DNA of 64,000 nt from Adlercreutzia rubneri (GCF_009755265.1 NZ_WPOO01000002.1:183890-247889), one strand, 5' to 3'; positions 50,944 through 59,742 are shown, numbered from the stretch's first letter. Made by a program: numbers and translations. Notes: a model not told the origin generated them from the letters alone.

Positions 50944-52290
50944 ATGGAAATCTCAAAGGAACAAATCGCGAAGATGGCCGAATCCTACAAGAAGGCCGAA
51001 ACCCAGCACGTGGCCCAGCGCGCGGTGACCAAGAACGGCATTCTGGAGTCGGCGGAAAGCGTGGAGGTGCTCAAGCGCATGAGCCCCAAGAACTTCGCGT
51101 TTTCCATCGACGTTGACGACCAGGCCGTGGCCAACCAGAAGATGTCGGGCCGCTGCTGGATGTTCGCCTGCTTAAACGTGCTGCGCTTCCACATTGAGAA
51201 GGAACTTGATTTGCCGAAGGGCACCTTCGAGTTGTCCCAGGCCTACCTGGCGTTCTTCAACAAGCTGGAGCGCGCCGCCTGGTTCCTCGAGCACGTGGTG
51301 GCCACGGCCGACAAGCCGCTGGACGACCGCGAGGTCGACTGGCTGTTCACGACGCCCATGGCCGACGGCGGCGACTGGGATATGGTGTGCGCCCTGGTGA
51401 AGAAGTACGGCGTGGTGCCGCACGAGGCCCAGGCCGAGACCCACTGCACCAACAACACCGCCGAGCTGAACACGGTGCTCTCGCACCTGCTGCGCCAGGA
51501 TGCCCTGAAGCTGCGCACCATGGCCCAGGAGGACAAGGATACCAAGGCCACCCAGGAGGAAATGCTTTCCGAGGTGTACCGCGTGCTGGCCGTGTGCTTC
51601 GGTGAGCCGGTGCAGAAGTTCGACTTCACCTACAACGATGCCAAGGGCCACTACCATGCCGACCTCGGCATCACCCCGTTGGAGTTCCTGAAGAAGTACG
51701 TGCCCATCAACCTGGACGACTACATCGGCGTCATCAACGTGCCCGGCGACGACAAGCCCTACGGCCGTATGTACGCCATCCAGGATTCCGACCAGATTCC
51801 CGAGCGTCGCAACCTGTACCTGAACGTGCCGATGGAGGAGCTGAAGGGCTACGTCATCGACTCCCTGAAGGACGGCGAGCCTGTCTGGTTCGGCTCCGAC
51901 GTGCTGCAGCACTGCGACCGCAACGCCGGTGTCATGGACTTCGATCTGTACGACCTTGAGGCCATGTTCGGCGTGAAGTTCACCATGGACAAGGCCCAGC
52001 GCTTCGCCACCCACGAGAGCCTGCCGACCCACGCCATGACCATCGCCGGCGTCGATATCAAGGACGGCAAGCCCACGAAGTGGAAGATCGAGAACTCCTG
52101 GGGCACCGAGAACCACGGCATGAAGACCGGCAACAACGGGTATTTCGTCTGCAGCGACGAGTGGTTCGACAACTTCGTCTACGAGGTGGCCATCCGCAAG
52201 GATCGCCTGAGCCCCGAGATGCAGAAGGCGCTGGACTCCGACCCCATCGTGTGGCCGTTCTGGAACACCTTCAATCCGGTTTCCGCCTAA
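50944..52290 (+). CDS. pepC: Aminopeptidase C (bleomycin hydrolase family, C1B)
   Basis: 448 residues, the usual family length. The catalytic set is visible: Gln65 and Cys71 in QKMSGRCWMFA, His in LPTHAMTIAGVD and Asn in IENSWGTENHG. PepC is a cytoplasmic hexameric cysteine aminopeptidase that releases N-terminal residues from peptides. TAAGGAG precedes ATG 50944. It lies 87 bp after the hydrolase gene, with the permease genes downstream. Confidence 0.95.
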   Translation: MEISKEQIAKMAESYKKAETQHVAQRAVTKNGILESAESVEVLKRMSPKNFAFSIDVDDQAVANQKMSGRCWMFACLNVLRFHIEKELDLPKGTFELSQAYLAFFNKLERAAWFLEHVVATADKPLDDREVDWLFTTPMADGGDWDMVCALVKKYGVVPHEAQAETHCTNNTAELNTVLSHLLRQDALKLRTMAQEDKDTKATQEEMLSEVYRVLAVCFGEPVQKFDFTYNDAKGHYHADLGITPLEFLKKYVPINLDDYIGVINVPGDDKPYGRMYAIQDSDQIPERRNLYLNVPMEELKGYVIDSLKDGEPVWFGSDVLQHCDRNAGVMDFDLYDLEAMFGVKFTMDKAQRFATHESLPTHAMTIAGVDIKDGKPTKWKIENSWGTENHGMKTGNNGYFVCSDEWFDNFVYEVAIRKDRLSPEMQKALDSDPIVWPFWNTFNPVSA

Positions 52291-52390
52291 GCGGCAATCG
52301 GGCGCCGGCCTCGGGGGTTCCGCACGGGATGCCCCAAGGCCGGCCCCTGCGGGCGGCTTTTGCGAGTCGCGCGCGGCAACTATCCGCTGT

Positions 52391-52447
52391 CCGGCGGGGT
52401 GCCTTTTCCGGGAATGACGTCCCGGGAAGGGGAGCCCGCCCCGCCGG
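52391..52447 (+). promoter_or_regulatory. Large nested stem-loop between pepC and the first permease gene
   Basis: Outer arms CCGGCGGGG (52391-52399) and CCCCGCCGG (52439-52447) pair perfectly. Inner arms CCTTTTCCGGGA (52402-52413) and TCCCGGGAAGG (52420-52430) pair with one bulge. There is no T-run after it, so it is more likely an RNA-stability or processing element than a terminator. Confidence 0.6.
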
Positions 52448-52468
52448 GCCCTTTCGTGAGGGGTAACT

Positions 52469-54766
52469 ATGAGCTCCCAAACTACAACTCATGCGGCCAA
52501 AGCGCCGGCGAAGGGCGCAGCGAAGGCCAGCAGTGGAACCTATATCAGCCTGATGGCTCTGGTCATGATGAACGTGACCATCATCGGCAGCGTCGCCAAC
52601 GACGTCCAGCAGGCTTATTACGGGCTGTCCTCCGTCACGCTCTTCATCATCGGCGCTCTGGTGTTCTTCCTGCCCACCGGTTTGGTGGCGGCCGAGCTGG
52701 CTTCCGGCTGGGGCCAGCGCGGCGGCATCTTCCGCTGGGTCGGCGAGGCTATGGGCCCTGGGCTGGCATTTACGTGTCTGCTCATTCTGTGGTTCCAGAC
52801 CTCCATCAACTTCGGTATGGGCGTTGCATCGGCATCGGCCACCATCGGCTTCTATACGCCTGATTGGGACTGGGCTGTGCAGTTCATGAACCATCCGGAG
52901 AACCAGTTCTTCATCATTTTGGCGTGGCTGGCCTACTACTGGGGCCTGACCTTCCTGTCCACCAAGGGCGTGAAGGCCTTCGCCCGCCTGACCAAGTACG
53001 GCGTCATCATCGGCACGTTCATCCCGCTGGCGTTCATCGTCATCTTCACGGTGGTATGGCTCGCCCAGGGCAACGTGTCCAACGTGACCCCCACGCCGGA
53101 GGCGTTCAATCCCTTCGCTGACGGCTTCAGCCTCACCAACCTGGCCCTGGCCGCCGGTGTGTTCTTCAGCTTCGCGGGCATCGATATGAACGCTGCCCAT
53201 ATCAAGCAGCTGAAGAAGCCGCAGAAGGAATTCCCGCTGTCCATCTTCATCGCCATGATCCTGACGCTGATCATCTTCATCGCTGGTACCGTGTGCATCG
53301 CCATCGTCACGCCGAAATCCGACATGAACTTGGTCTACGGCCTGTACCAGACCTATAAGATCCTCGGCGCCACGTTCAACTGCCCGTGGATTTACGTGGC
53401 CTTCGTGTGGGTCGGCCTCGGCGCTTCCATGGCGTCGCTCGTCACCAACATGGCCGGTCCCTCGTTCATGCTCGGCCAGGCCGGCCGCTCCGGCTTTTTG
53501 CCGAAGGTGCTGCAGAACTCCAATAAGCACGGCATGCCGAGCCGCCTTATGTACCTGCAGATGACGTTCATGACCCTCATTGCCTTCCTTTGCTTCCTCA
53601 TTCCGAACATCGAGGGCTTCGTCGTGCTCATCACCCAGGCCATCACCATCCTCTACATGATGTACTACGTGTTGATGTTCGTCTCGTTCTTGAAGCTGCG
53701 TCACGACCAGCCGAACCGTCCGCGTCTGTTCAAGGTGCCCGGCGGCAACGTGGGCGCGTGGCTTGTGGCCGGCCTTGGTCTTCTGGCCTGCCTGTTCGGC
53801 ATCGTGCTGGCCATCATCCCGCCGGCCCAGGTAGCCGAGGAAGTGGGCAGTCCGGTGACCTACGTGGTGGTTATCGTGGCCATCATCGTTGTCACCTTTG
53901 CCATCTGCTTCGGCGTGTACCAGGCCTCCAAGCGCCATCATTGGGCCGACCCGAACAATGTGTTCGCGCCGTTCACCTGGCAGATCGAGGGTTTGAAGAA
54001 GCCCCAGAAGGTTCTGTCCAACGTGCCGTCCGAGCTGATGAGCGAGGGCCAGAACCCCATGGGCATGCCCATCAAGAAGCTGTGGAACCCCAACGAGCAG
54101 ATCGTGCTTCCCGACGAGTACGTGCCGGGCAAGCATCATCCGTCCTCTCCGGCTATTGAGGCCGGCGACGATCCTGCGGCCATGAACCACCCGGTGAAGA
54201 CCAGCGGTACGTCCATCGGCGCGCTGGGTGCCATCCCCCTAAGCCAGCCGGCGATGATTTCGGAGAAGGCCGGTATCGGCACGTCGGCCACGGTGGGTCT
54301 GAAGAAGGCGACTCAGACGGTTCCCGTGGAAGGCACCGAACCCGTGCGGCTTGATGCGAAAGTGCCGGCGGCGCCTGCTGATGAGGTGGCTGCCGAACCG
54401 GTGCCGCGCGACCCGGTGGCCGACGCCAAGCGAGCGGCTGCTGCCGAAGCGGCAGCCCTGGCGGCCGAGAAGTCCTCGCAGGCCAAGGCCCATGCCGAGG
54501 CGGTGGCTGCCGAGGCGCTCGAGCAGCAGGTGGAAGCCGACAGCGATTTGGCGTCCGCTCGCCGCGAGGTGAAGGAGGCCAAGGCCGCGGCCGACCAGGC
54601 GCGCAAGGCCGCGCGCGGAGCTGGCGCTGAGGCGGCGGCTACGCCGGAGAAGGCCGCTGGTTCCGCCGCGGATGCGGGCGCGACCACAGGCGGCGATGCT
54701 GCCGACGGCGCTGCCGGTGCGGCAGGTGCCGACGGCGCCGGTGCTGCCAAGGGGTCTTCTAGGTAA
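52469..54766 (+). CDS. APC-family amino-acid permease (glutamate/GABA antiporter-like) with long Ala-rich tail
   Basis: 765 residues. Residues about 20-490 carry twelve membrane helices in the pattern of GadC-type antiporters: NVTIIGSVANDVQQAYYGLS, GLVAAELASGWGQRGGIFRW, FSFAGIDMNAAHIKQLKKP and PSFMLGQAGRSGFLPKVLQ. The remaining 270 residues are cytoplasmic and first Pro/Gly-rich, then an Ala/Glu/Lys coiled-coil-like stretch (DAKRAAAAEAAALAAEKSSQ), then Gly/Ala/Asp-only repeats. Such a tail is absent from ordinary GadC (about 510 residues). The substrate is probably an amino acid exchanged for its decarboxylation or fermentation product. Confidence 0.88.
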   Translation: MSSQTTTHAAKAPAKGAAKASSGTYISLMALVMMNVTIIGSVANDVQQAYYGLSSVTLFIIGALVFFLPTGLVAAELASGWGQRGGIFRWVGEAMGPGLAFTCLLILWFQTSINFGMGVASASATIGFYTPDWDWAVQFMNHPENQFFIILAWLAYYWGLTFLSTKGVKAFARLTKYGVIIGTFIPLAFIVIFTVVWLAQGNVSNVTPTPEAFNPFADGFSLTNLALAAGVFFSFAGIDMNAAHIKQLKKPQKEFPLSIFIAMILTLIIFIAGTVCIAIVTPKSDMNLVYGLYQTYKILGATFNCPWIYVAFVWVGLGASMASLVTNMAGPSFMLGQAGRSGFLPKVLQNSNKHGMPSRLMYLQMTFMTLIAFLCFLIPNIEGFVVLITQAITILYMMYYVLMFVSFLKLRHDQPNRPRLFKVPGGNVGAWLVAGLGLLACLFGIVLAIIPPAQVAEEVGSPVTYVVVIVAIIVVTFAICFGVYQASKRHHWADPNNVFAPFTWQIEGLKKPQKVLSNVPSELMSEGQNPMGMPIKKLWNPNEQIVLPDEYVPGKHHPSSPAIEAGDDPAAMNHPVKTSGTSIGALGAIPLSQPAMISEKAGIGTSATVGLKKATQTVPVEGTEPVRLDAKVPAAPADEVAAEPVPRDPVADAKRAAAAEAAALAAEKSSQAKAHAEAVAAEALEQQVEADSDLASARREVKEAKAAADQARKAARGAGAEAAATPEKAAGSAADAGATTGGDAADGAAGAAGADGAGAAKGSSR

Positions 54767-54777
54767 GTAGTTCGGAA

Positions 54778-54816
54778 GGGGGCCGCGCCGCAGGATGTGC
54801 GGGTGGCGCGGCCCCC
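54778..54816 (+). promoter_or_regulatory. Hairpin between the two permease genes
   Basis: GGGGGCCGCGCC (54778-54789) pairs perfectly over 12 bp with GGCGCGGCCCCC (54805-54816). No T-run follows, so partial termination or mRNA stabilisation is more likely than full termination. Confidence 0.6.
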
Positions 54817-54840
54817 TCGAGGGTAAAAGAGGTGTTCTCA

Positions 54841-56358
54841 ATGAGTGCAAACGGAAAGACAAACGCGGGCGCGCCGCCGAAGGCTCCCGTAGCCGTAGCC
54901 ACGGCCGCGTCCGGTGCGGCGAAGGGCGTCTCCGATGACGCCACGACTGCTCGCCTCTCCATGCCGGAAAACAACGGGAAGAAAGTGACGAAGCCGACCG
55001 TGGCCACCCAGCAGAACGCCGGCGACGACTTCAAGGCGACCCTTACCGTGAAGGACATGGTGGTATGGGGCCTCATCACCATGGTGCCTATCTCGCCCAT
55101 GGCCGTTTACGGCGGCGTGTTCGCCGACTCCGGCGGCATGCCCACGCTCGCGTTCCTCATCGGGTTCGTGGCCGTGCTGTTCTCGGTGTTCTCCTTCGGC
55201 ATCATGATTCAGCATTTCCCGTCTTCGGGCTCTATCTTTACTTATGTGAGCCACGTGTTCGGCAAGCTGCCCGGCTTCATCGCCGGCTGGCTGATGCTGT
55301 TGCAGTACCTGGTGAGTCCGGCGATGGTGTACCTCATCGCCGCTATCGCCATCCACAGTATGCTGCCGGATGTGCCGATTCTGGCTCTGTGCTTCGGGTT
55401 CCTCATTATTGTGGCCATCGTGTCGCTTATCGGCATGAAGACCGCCATGGTGGTGAACAAGGTGGCGCTGGTAGCCCAGCTGGCGATTCTCGCGCTGTTC
55501 GTCGTGTGCGGCGTGATGTTCGTCGTGCAGCATCCCGAGAGCGCGAATTTCTCGCCGACCAACCTGTTCAACCCCGCCAAGTTCGAGTTCGGCGGCACCA
55601 TGTCCGCTGTGTCGCTGGCCGTGATGTCCTACGTGGGCTTCGGCGCCATCGCCACGCTGACCCAGGAGGCGAAGGATCCCAAGCACGGGCCGTCGCGCGC
55701 CATGATGGTCATGGCCATCGTGCTGTGCGTGCTGTACGCGCTGCAGTGCTTCATCGCCACGTGTATCGATCCGTCGGGCGCGGCCTTTGCCGGCAACACC
55801 GACAACGCGTTCTACGCCGTGGCCAAGATGGCCGCCGGTCCCTGGCTCATGATCGTGTGCGCTGTGGGCGTGGCGCTGGCCCAGGGCGTGTTCACCGCTA
55901 TTGCGCAGCAGAATTCCATCGCCTTCGTCATGTTCACCATGGCCAATGGCGGCTGCCTGCCGAAGTTCATGGCCAAGATGAACAAGCGTACGAACTCGCC
56001 GTTGAACGCCGTCATCTTCATCATCGCCCTGTCCGTGGTGCTGACGCTGCTCTTCCATTTCAGCGGCATCGACATGAACACCGTGGTGAAGATTTCGAAC
56101 TTCGGCGCGCTGTCCACCTACGTGATGCTGAACGTGTCGGTCATCGTGTTCTGCTGGTTCCAGCTGAAGCAGCGTTCGGGCGCAAAGGCCGTGTTCATGC
56201 ACCTGGTGTTCCCGGCGCTCGGCGCGTTGGTGTGCTTCGCGATTCTGATGTCCGTGGGCACCGTGGCCCTGGTGACGGGCGTGGTGTTCATCCTCATCGG
56301 CATCGCCTATTACCTGGTGCTGACCCGCGTCCTGCATCGCCAGATCAACCTCGGGTAG
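54841..56358 (+). CDS. APC-family amino-acid permease
   Basis: 505 residues from ATG 54841. A 70-residue Ala/Thr/Lys-rich cytoplasmic leader is followed by twelve membrane helices: DMVVWGLITMVPISPMAVYG, FPSSGSIFTYVSHVFGKLPG, VMSYVGFGAIATLTQEAKDP and AIAQQNSIAFVMFTMANGG. It belongs to the amino acid/polyamine/organocation superfamily, but to a different branch from the preceding permease. It is the last gene of the peptide/amide cluster and ends at a strong terminator. Confidence 0.9.
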   Translation: MSANGKTNAGAPPKAPVAVATAASGAAKGVSDDATTARLSMPENNGKKVTKPTVATQQNAGDDFKATLTVKDMVVWGLITMVPISPMAVYGGVFADSGGMPTLAFLIGFVAVLFSVFSFGIMIQHFPSSGSIFTYVSHVFGKLPGFIAGWLMLLQYLVSPAMVYLIAAIAIHSMLPDVPILALCFGFLIIVAIVSLIGMKTAMVVNKVALVAQLAILALFVVCGVMFVVQHPESANFSPTNLFNPAKFEFGGTMSAVSLAVMSYVGFGAIATLTQEAKDPKHGPSRAMMVMAIVLCVLYALQCFIATCIDPSGAAFAGNTDNAFYAVAKMAAGPWLMIVCAVGVALAQGVFTAIAQQNSIAFVMFTMANGGCLPKFMAKMNKRTNSPLNAVIFIIALSVVLTLLFHFSGIDMNTVVKISNFGALSTYVMLNVSVIVFCWFQLKQRSGAKAVFMHLVFPALGALVCFAILMSVGTVALVTGVVFILIGIAYYLVLTRVLHRQINLG

Positions 56359-56407
56359 GGGATTGCCAATCGCGCAATCAGAGGCAAGCTGCTTGTCCGG
56401 AAACCTC

Positions 56408-56453
56408 AAAGGCGGGGCGTTCGCGCGAGATTGCGCGGCCGCCCCGCCTTTTG
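56408..56453 (+). terminator. Terminator of the peptidase-permease cluster
   Basis: AAAGGCGGGGCG (56408-56419) pairs perfectly with CGCCCCGCCTTT (56440-56451) and is followed by further T. Confidence 0.92.
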
Positions 56454-56480
56454 CTGCCTGGGCGCTTTGTATCCTGCCGA

Positions 56481-56720
56481 CGTCCGCTCGGCTGGTCGCA
56501 TCCGCTTAGCGAGTCGCACCCGCTCGACTGGTCGCGCCCGCTCGGCTGGTCGTGCCCGCCTAGCGAGCCGCATCCGTTTAGCGAGCTGCACCCCCTTGGC
56601 GAGCCTCACCCGCTCGGCTGGTCGCATGTGCCTAGCGAGCCTCACCCGCTTGGCCGCATCCGCCTAGCGAGCCTCACCCGCTCGGCTGGTCGCATCCGTT
56701 TGGCGAGCTGCGCCCGAAGC
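56481..56720. repeat. 18-bp degenerate tandem repeat array (about 13 units)
   Basis: Units of 18 bp with consensus YGCACCCGCTYRGCKRGY follow head to tail. Two variants alternate irregularly, one ending CTCGGCTGGT and one ending CTAGCGAGC. The unit at 56641-56654 lacks four bases. The array starts just after a terminator and ends about 40 bp before the first inverted-repeat element. Confidence 0.92.
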
Positions 56721-56756
56721 TCTGGAGGGGCCGCGTGCAATTTTGGTCTTCTCTTT

Positions 56757-56920
56757 ATGGCAAATTTTCCGAGGGTTTCGACGTTACAAGGCGATGGCAG
56801 ATCAAGCTATCCTAGTAAACTGTCGATAAACGATAGCATTAGGCTCTTCCTGGAGCGAGCTTCGGTTTTTCAAGGGAATACGGCCAGCTATAAGGTCGAA
56901 ATCCTCAAAAAACTTGCCAT
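56757..56920. mobile_element. MITE-like inverted-repeat element, copy 1
   Basis: A 24-base left end (56759-56782, beginning GGCAAATTTTCCGAGG and ending TTTCGAC) is mirrored by 56895-56918 with 20 of 24 positions matching; the match extends two bases outward (AT/AT) and several bases inward. The interior (about 110 bp) encodes nothing I recognise. A second copy with the same left end lies at 57951. The right end also supplies the last 10 codons and the stop of the decayed gene next to it. Confidence 0.7.
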
Positions 56921-57766
56921 TTTTCGGGCTGCAGCAAGTATCGATGAGCAGGTATGGCAGCGTGGGCTAATGCGCTGGTGACTATCTCGGGCGGTAGGCG
57001 GCGATGCCTTCCGATGGGCCTCTTCGGAAGCTGGTCGGCTGGATTGCCGCCGGCGTCTCCCGTTGCGCTGGTGCCGTCCGGAGATTGCGGTGGCTTCGGG
57101 GGTGCAGGAAATTTCGTAGTTCATGGAGGGCATGCCGAGCCCGTATCCTCCGTAGAATGCGGGCAGTCCTAGGAGAAGCGCGGCTTGAGTTTCGCGGGGA
57201 GAAGCGGAGCCGTCGACGAGATATGAAGCTGCGGCACGTGCTCGCTGGGCGCCAAAAAGACGGGAATTGCGCTCGAGGAACCCACGAATTTTACGCACGC
57301 TCGTAAGCGGTTGTGTGCCATATACGGTCGACGTTGCCAGGGTCTTCTGCTGGTATGTGCCACATAGCTCGAATCCGAGAACAAGGGTGTCCACGAAAGA
57401 ACGCAGGGAGGCTTCTTGGATAAAAGCAAGTGAGGGGCTGGAGAGAAGAATGCTCTCGTTCCAGCGCTGCAGGGCGTTTCCCGAAAGGGGGAGTCTGCAG
57501 AGGTGAGGCTTGCGGAATTCAGCGGATCTTGGAGTTGACGCGCTTGACGAAACGCAGTGGAGCGGCATTGGGATGCCGGCAGGCAAGTACGGGTCGCACG
57601 TGCGGATGGTGAGGTCGTTTGCCTGATCGCGACTGGCTGCCTTTGACGGAAAGTGGCGGTGGCGTGTTGTGGCGAGGGCGATTCCGCGGCGTCTGCAGAA
57701 AGCGTGGACTTGGAGAGCGGAAAGATACCCGAGGCACGTCTCCGAAGAAAGGCTTTTCTGGGTCAT
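56888..57766 (-). pseudogene. Decayed Coriobacteriia-type protein (AbiEi/DUF559-like layout, C-terminal domain lost)
   Basis: 292 codons from ATG 57766 (GAGGAG upstream). The N-terminal 200 residues look like a real protein: ETCLGYLSALQVHAFCRRRG, ILLSSPSLAFIQEASLRSFV, LVLGFELCGTYQ, ARAAASYLVDGSASPRETQA and ALLLGLPAFYGGYGLGMPS. I associate this pattern, without certainty, with proteins that continue into a DUF559-type endonuclease domain. After MNYEIS the sequence loses protein-like character (RHQRNGRRRRQSSRP) and ends inside the inverted-repeat element, so the nuclease part seems to have been deleted or shifted out of frame. Confidence 0.55.
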
Positions 57767-57950
57767 GGCACACTCCTCTTGCACCCGGGGCGAAGAGGAT
57801 CTTGCGAATCTGGTATGCGGAAGGTCGGGCACGGCTTCCGATCATGGGCTGCGCTGGCAGGATTCGCACTGGCTCGTTATCGATGACAGCATTTTATCAC
57901 GATGGTGCAACAAAGTGTAGAGAGCTGCGTTATTTGGAGGGCACGTTTTA

Positions 57951-58090
57951 GGCAAGTTTTTCGGGGGTTTCGACATTGCGAACCCATGGAGTAGGCGCAA
58001 GAAGGGCGAAACACCAGGATTTGCCTTTGGAAAAGAGTTCCTGAAGCCTGTTTTGCTACGAACGTGTCGCAAACTTTGGAAAACTTGCCA
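57951..58090. mobile_element. MITE-like inverted-repeat element, copy 2
   Basis: The left end 57951-57974 (begins GGCAAGTTTTTCGGGG, ends TTTCGAC) agrees with the left end of copy 1 at 21 of 24 positions. It is mirrored by the right end 58067-58090, with 18 of 24 positions matching. The total length is 140 bp against 160 bp for copy 1. The two copies flank the decayed gene in the same orientation. Confidence 0.68.
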
Positions 58091-58215
58091 GAAAGCGGGG
58101 CGTTCGAATGCAAGGAGCGCCGATCAGCTGAGAAGCTTGGGTGATCGGCGCTTCGATGGCTGAGTCGTTTGAACGGTCGCGAGGTTTTGCGCTTGACAGG
58201 GGTGGAAGTGCGGCG

Positions 58216-58380
58216 CTATTCCGTGTACAGCGAGAAGTCGTCCTTGCCAACGCCGCATACAGGGCAAACCCAGTCTTCGGGGATGTCTTCGAAGGCAGTT
58301 CCCGCAGCGATGCCGCCGTCGGGATCGCCCACAGCTGGGTCGTAGATGTAGCCGCATATGTCGCAGATGTACTTGTCCAT
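58216..58380 (-). CDS. Rubredoxin 2
   Basis: 54 codons from ATG 58380 to TAG 58216. The product begins MDKYICDICGYIYDPAVGDP and ends WVCPVCGVGKDDFSLYTE, differing from rubredoxin 1 (48978-49142) at only a few positions. Both iron-binding CxxCG knuckles are present. The third codon positions have diverged more than the protein, so the copy is under selection. It is a lone gene next to the inverted-repeat element. Confidence 0.93.
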   Translation of the reverse strand: MDKYICDICGYIYDPAVGDPDGGIAAGTAFEDIPEDWVCPVCGVGKDDFSLYTE

Positions 58381-58617
58381 GAGTTCCTCTATTCTCGCAC
58401 TGGCCGCACGATGCGTCTTGGCGGCCCGACGAACAATGCGCGACTATGATGCCACGGATTGGGACGGCACACCCTCGCCCAGCGCAACTCGAAACTGATT
58501 CGTGAAGAATGCTTCGAATGCGCCGGCCGCCTGATCTTAAGCGGGCTGCGGGCTTGCCATGGGTGCACGAAGTGGAGACGGCGAGAGCATCGAGGCGGCA
58601 AGCAGAGGCGTCGTGAG

Positions 58618-59658
58618 CTACTGCATCACCTCGTGCAGGGCCGCTTCCAGGGCCGCGAGGTCGTCGGGGGTGGTGGACCAGCTGGTGACGAGGCGGATGA
58701 CGGTGCGGCCGTCCCCGAGCTTTTCCCAGGTGCTGAAGCGGATGCGCTCGGCCAGCGCCTCGACCTGGGCATTTTCCAGAACCACGAACTGTTGATTGGT
58801 GGGGCTTTCGCGGAAGAAGGTGCACCCGGCCTCGCGCAGGATGCGACGCAGCTCGTCGGCGGCTGCGATGGCCACACGTCCCACTTCGCCGTAAAGGTCG
58901 TCAGTGAACAGCGTGTCGAACTGCACGCCGAGCAGACGCCCCTTCGCCAGCAGGGCGCCGTGCTGCTTGGCGTGGGTGAGGAAGTGCCGGGGCATGCCGA
59001 CGCGCGGGAACACGACCGCCTCGCCGCAGAGCGCTCCGCACTTGGTGCCTCCGATGTAGAAGGCGTCGGTGAGGCGCGCGATGTCGGCCAGGGTGACGTC
59101 GGTGCCGGGGGCGGCCAGGGCGTAGGCGAGGCGCGCGCCGTCCAGGTAGAGGGGGATCTGGTAGCGGCGGCAGAGCGCCGAGAGCTCCTCCAATTCGGCC
59201 AGGGAGTACAGCGTGCCCAGCTCGGAGGGATGCGCGATGAACACCATGCCCGGGAACACCATGTGAGTGTAGCTGGCATCGGCGTAGAAGGCCTCCAGGT
59301 AAGCTTTCACGTCGGCGGCGCGCAGCTTGCCGTCGCATTCGGGCACGGTGAGCACCTTGTGGCCCGTGGCCTCGATGGCGCCTGCTTCATGAACGGCGAT
59401 GTGCCCCGTATCGGCAGCAATCACGCCCTCGTGGCCTGCGAGCAGCGCCGAAATGACCACGGCGTTGGTCTGGGTGCCGCCCGTGAGGAAGAACACGTCG
59501 GCGGTCTCGTCGTCGCAGGCCGTACGGATGCGGGCCGCCGCGCTTTCGCAGAAGCGATCGCCGCCATAGCCCGGCGTCGGCTCCAGGTTCGTCGCCGCCA
59601 GTGCCTCCAGAATGCGCGGATGGGCGCCGGTGGAATAGTCGTTCTCGAACGAGATCAT
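58618..59658 (-). CDS. Low-specificity threonine aldolase-type PLP enzyme
   Basis: 346 residues of the beta-eliminating lyase/aldolase fold: MISFENDYSTGAHPRILEAL at the start, FFLTGGTQTNAVVISALL, LYLDGARLAYALAAPGTDV (PLP aspartate) and DAFYIGGTKCGALCGEAVVF with the PLP lysine. The enzyme splits threonine or related beta-hydroxy amino acids into glycine and an aldehyde in the cytoplasm. It is divergent from ybaK with about 80 bp between starts. The kinase at 26.0 kb supplies the cofactor. Confidence 0.92.
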   Translation of the reverse strand: MISFENDYSTGAHPRILEALAATNLEPTPGYGGDRFCESAAARIRTACDDETADVFFLTGGTQTNAVVISALLAGHEGVIAADTGHIAVHEAGAIEATGHKVLTVPECDGKLRAADVKAYLEAFYADASYTHMVFPGMVFIAHPSELGTLYSLAELEELSALCRRYQIPLYLDGARLAYALAAPGTDVTLADIARLTDAFYIGGTKCGALCGEAVVFPRVGMPRHFLTHAKQHGALLAKGRLLGVQFDTLFTDDLYGEVGRVAIAAADELRRILREAGCTFFRESPTNQQFVVLENAQVEALAERIRFSTWEKLGDGRTVIRLVTSWSTTPDDLAALEAALHEVMQ

Positions 59659-59742
59659 GAGTCCTCCTCAGGGCTTCCCGGAGATGTGTGCCGTGCTATT
59701 ATTCCACAACGTCGAAGATGGTGTCGAAAGGCGGTAAGCGAG

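Noticed and set aside
55065..56981. 638-codon frame containing a hexapeptide repeat (SEPHPL-like)
   Set aside because: Its first two thirds are a shifted reading of the APC permease. The repeat is the non-coding 18-bp minisatellite, which also has a 4-bp deletion.
58124..58825. 233-codon minus-strand frame over rubredoxin 2
   Set aside because: It is an out-of-frame reading of the rubredoxin gene (58216-58380), whose own frame encodes both CxxCG motifs.
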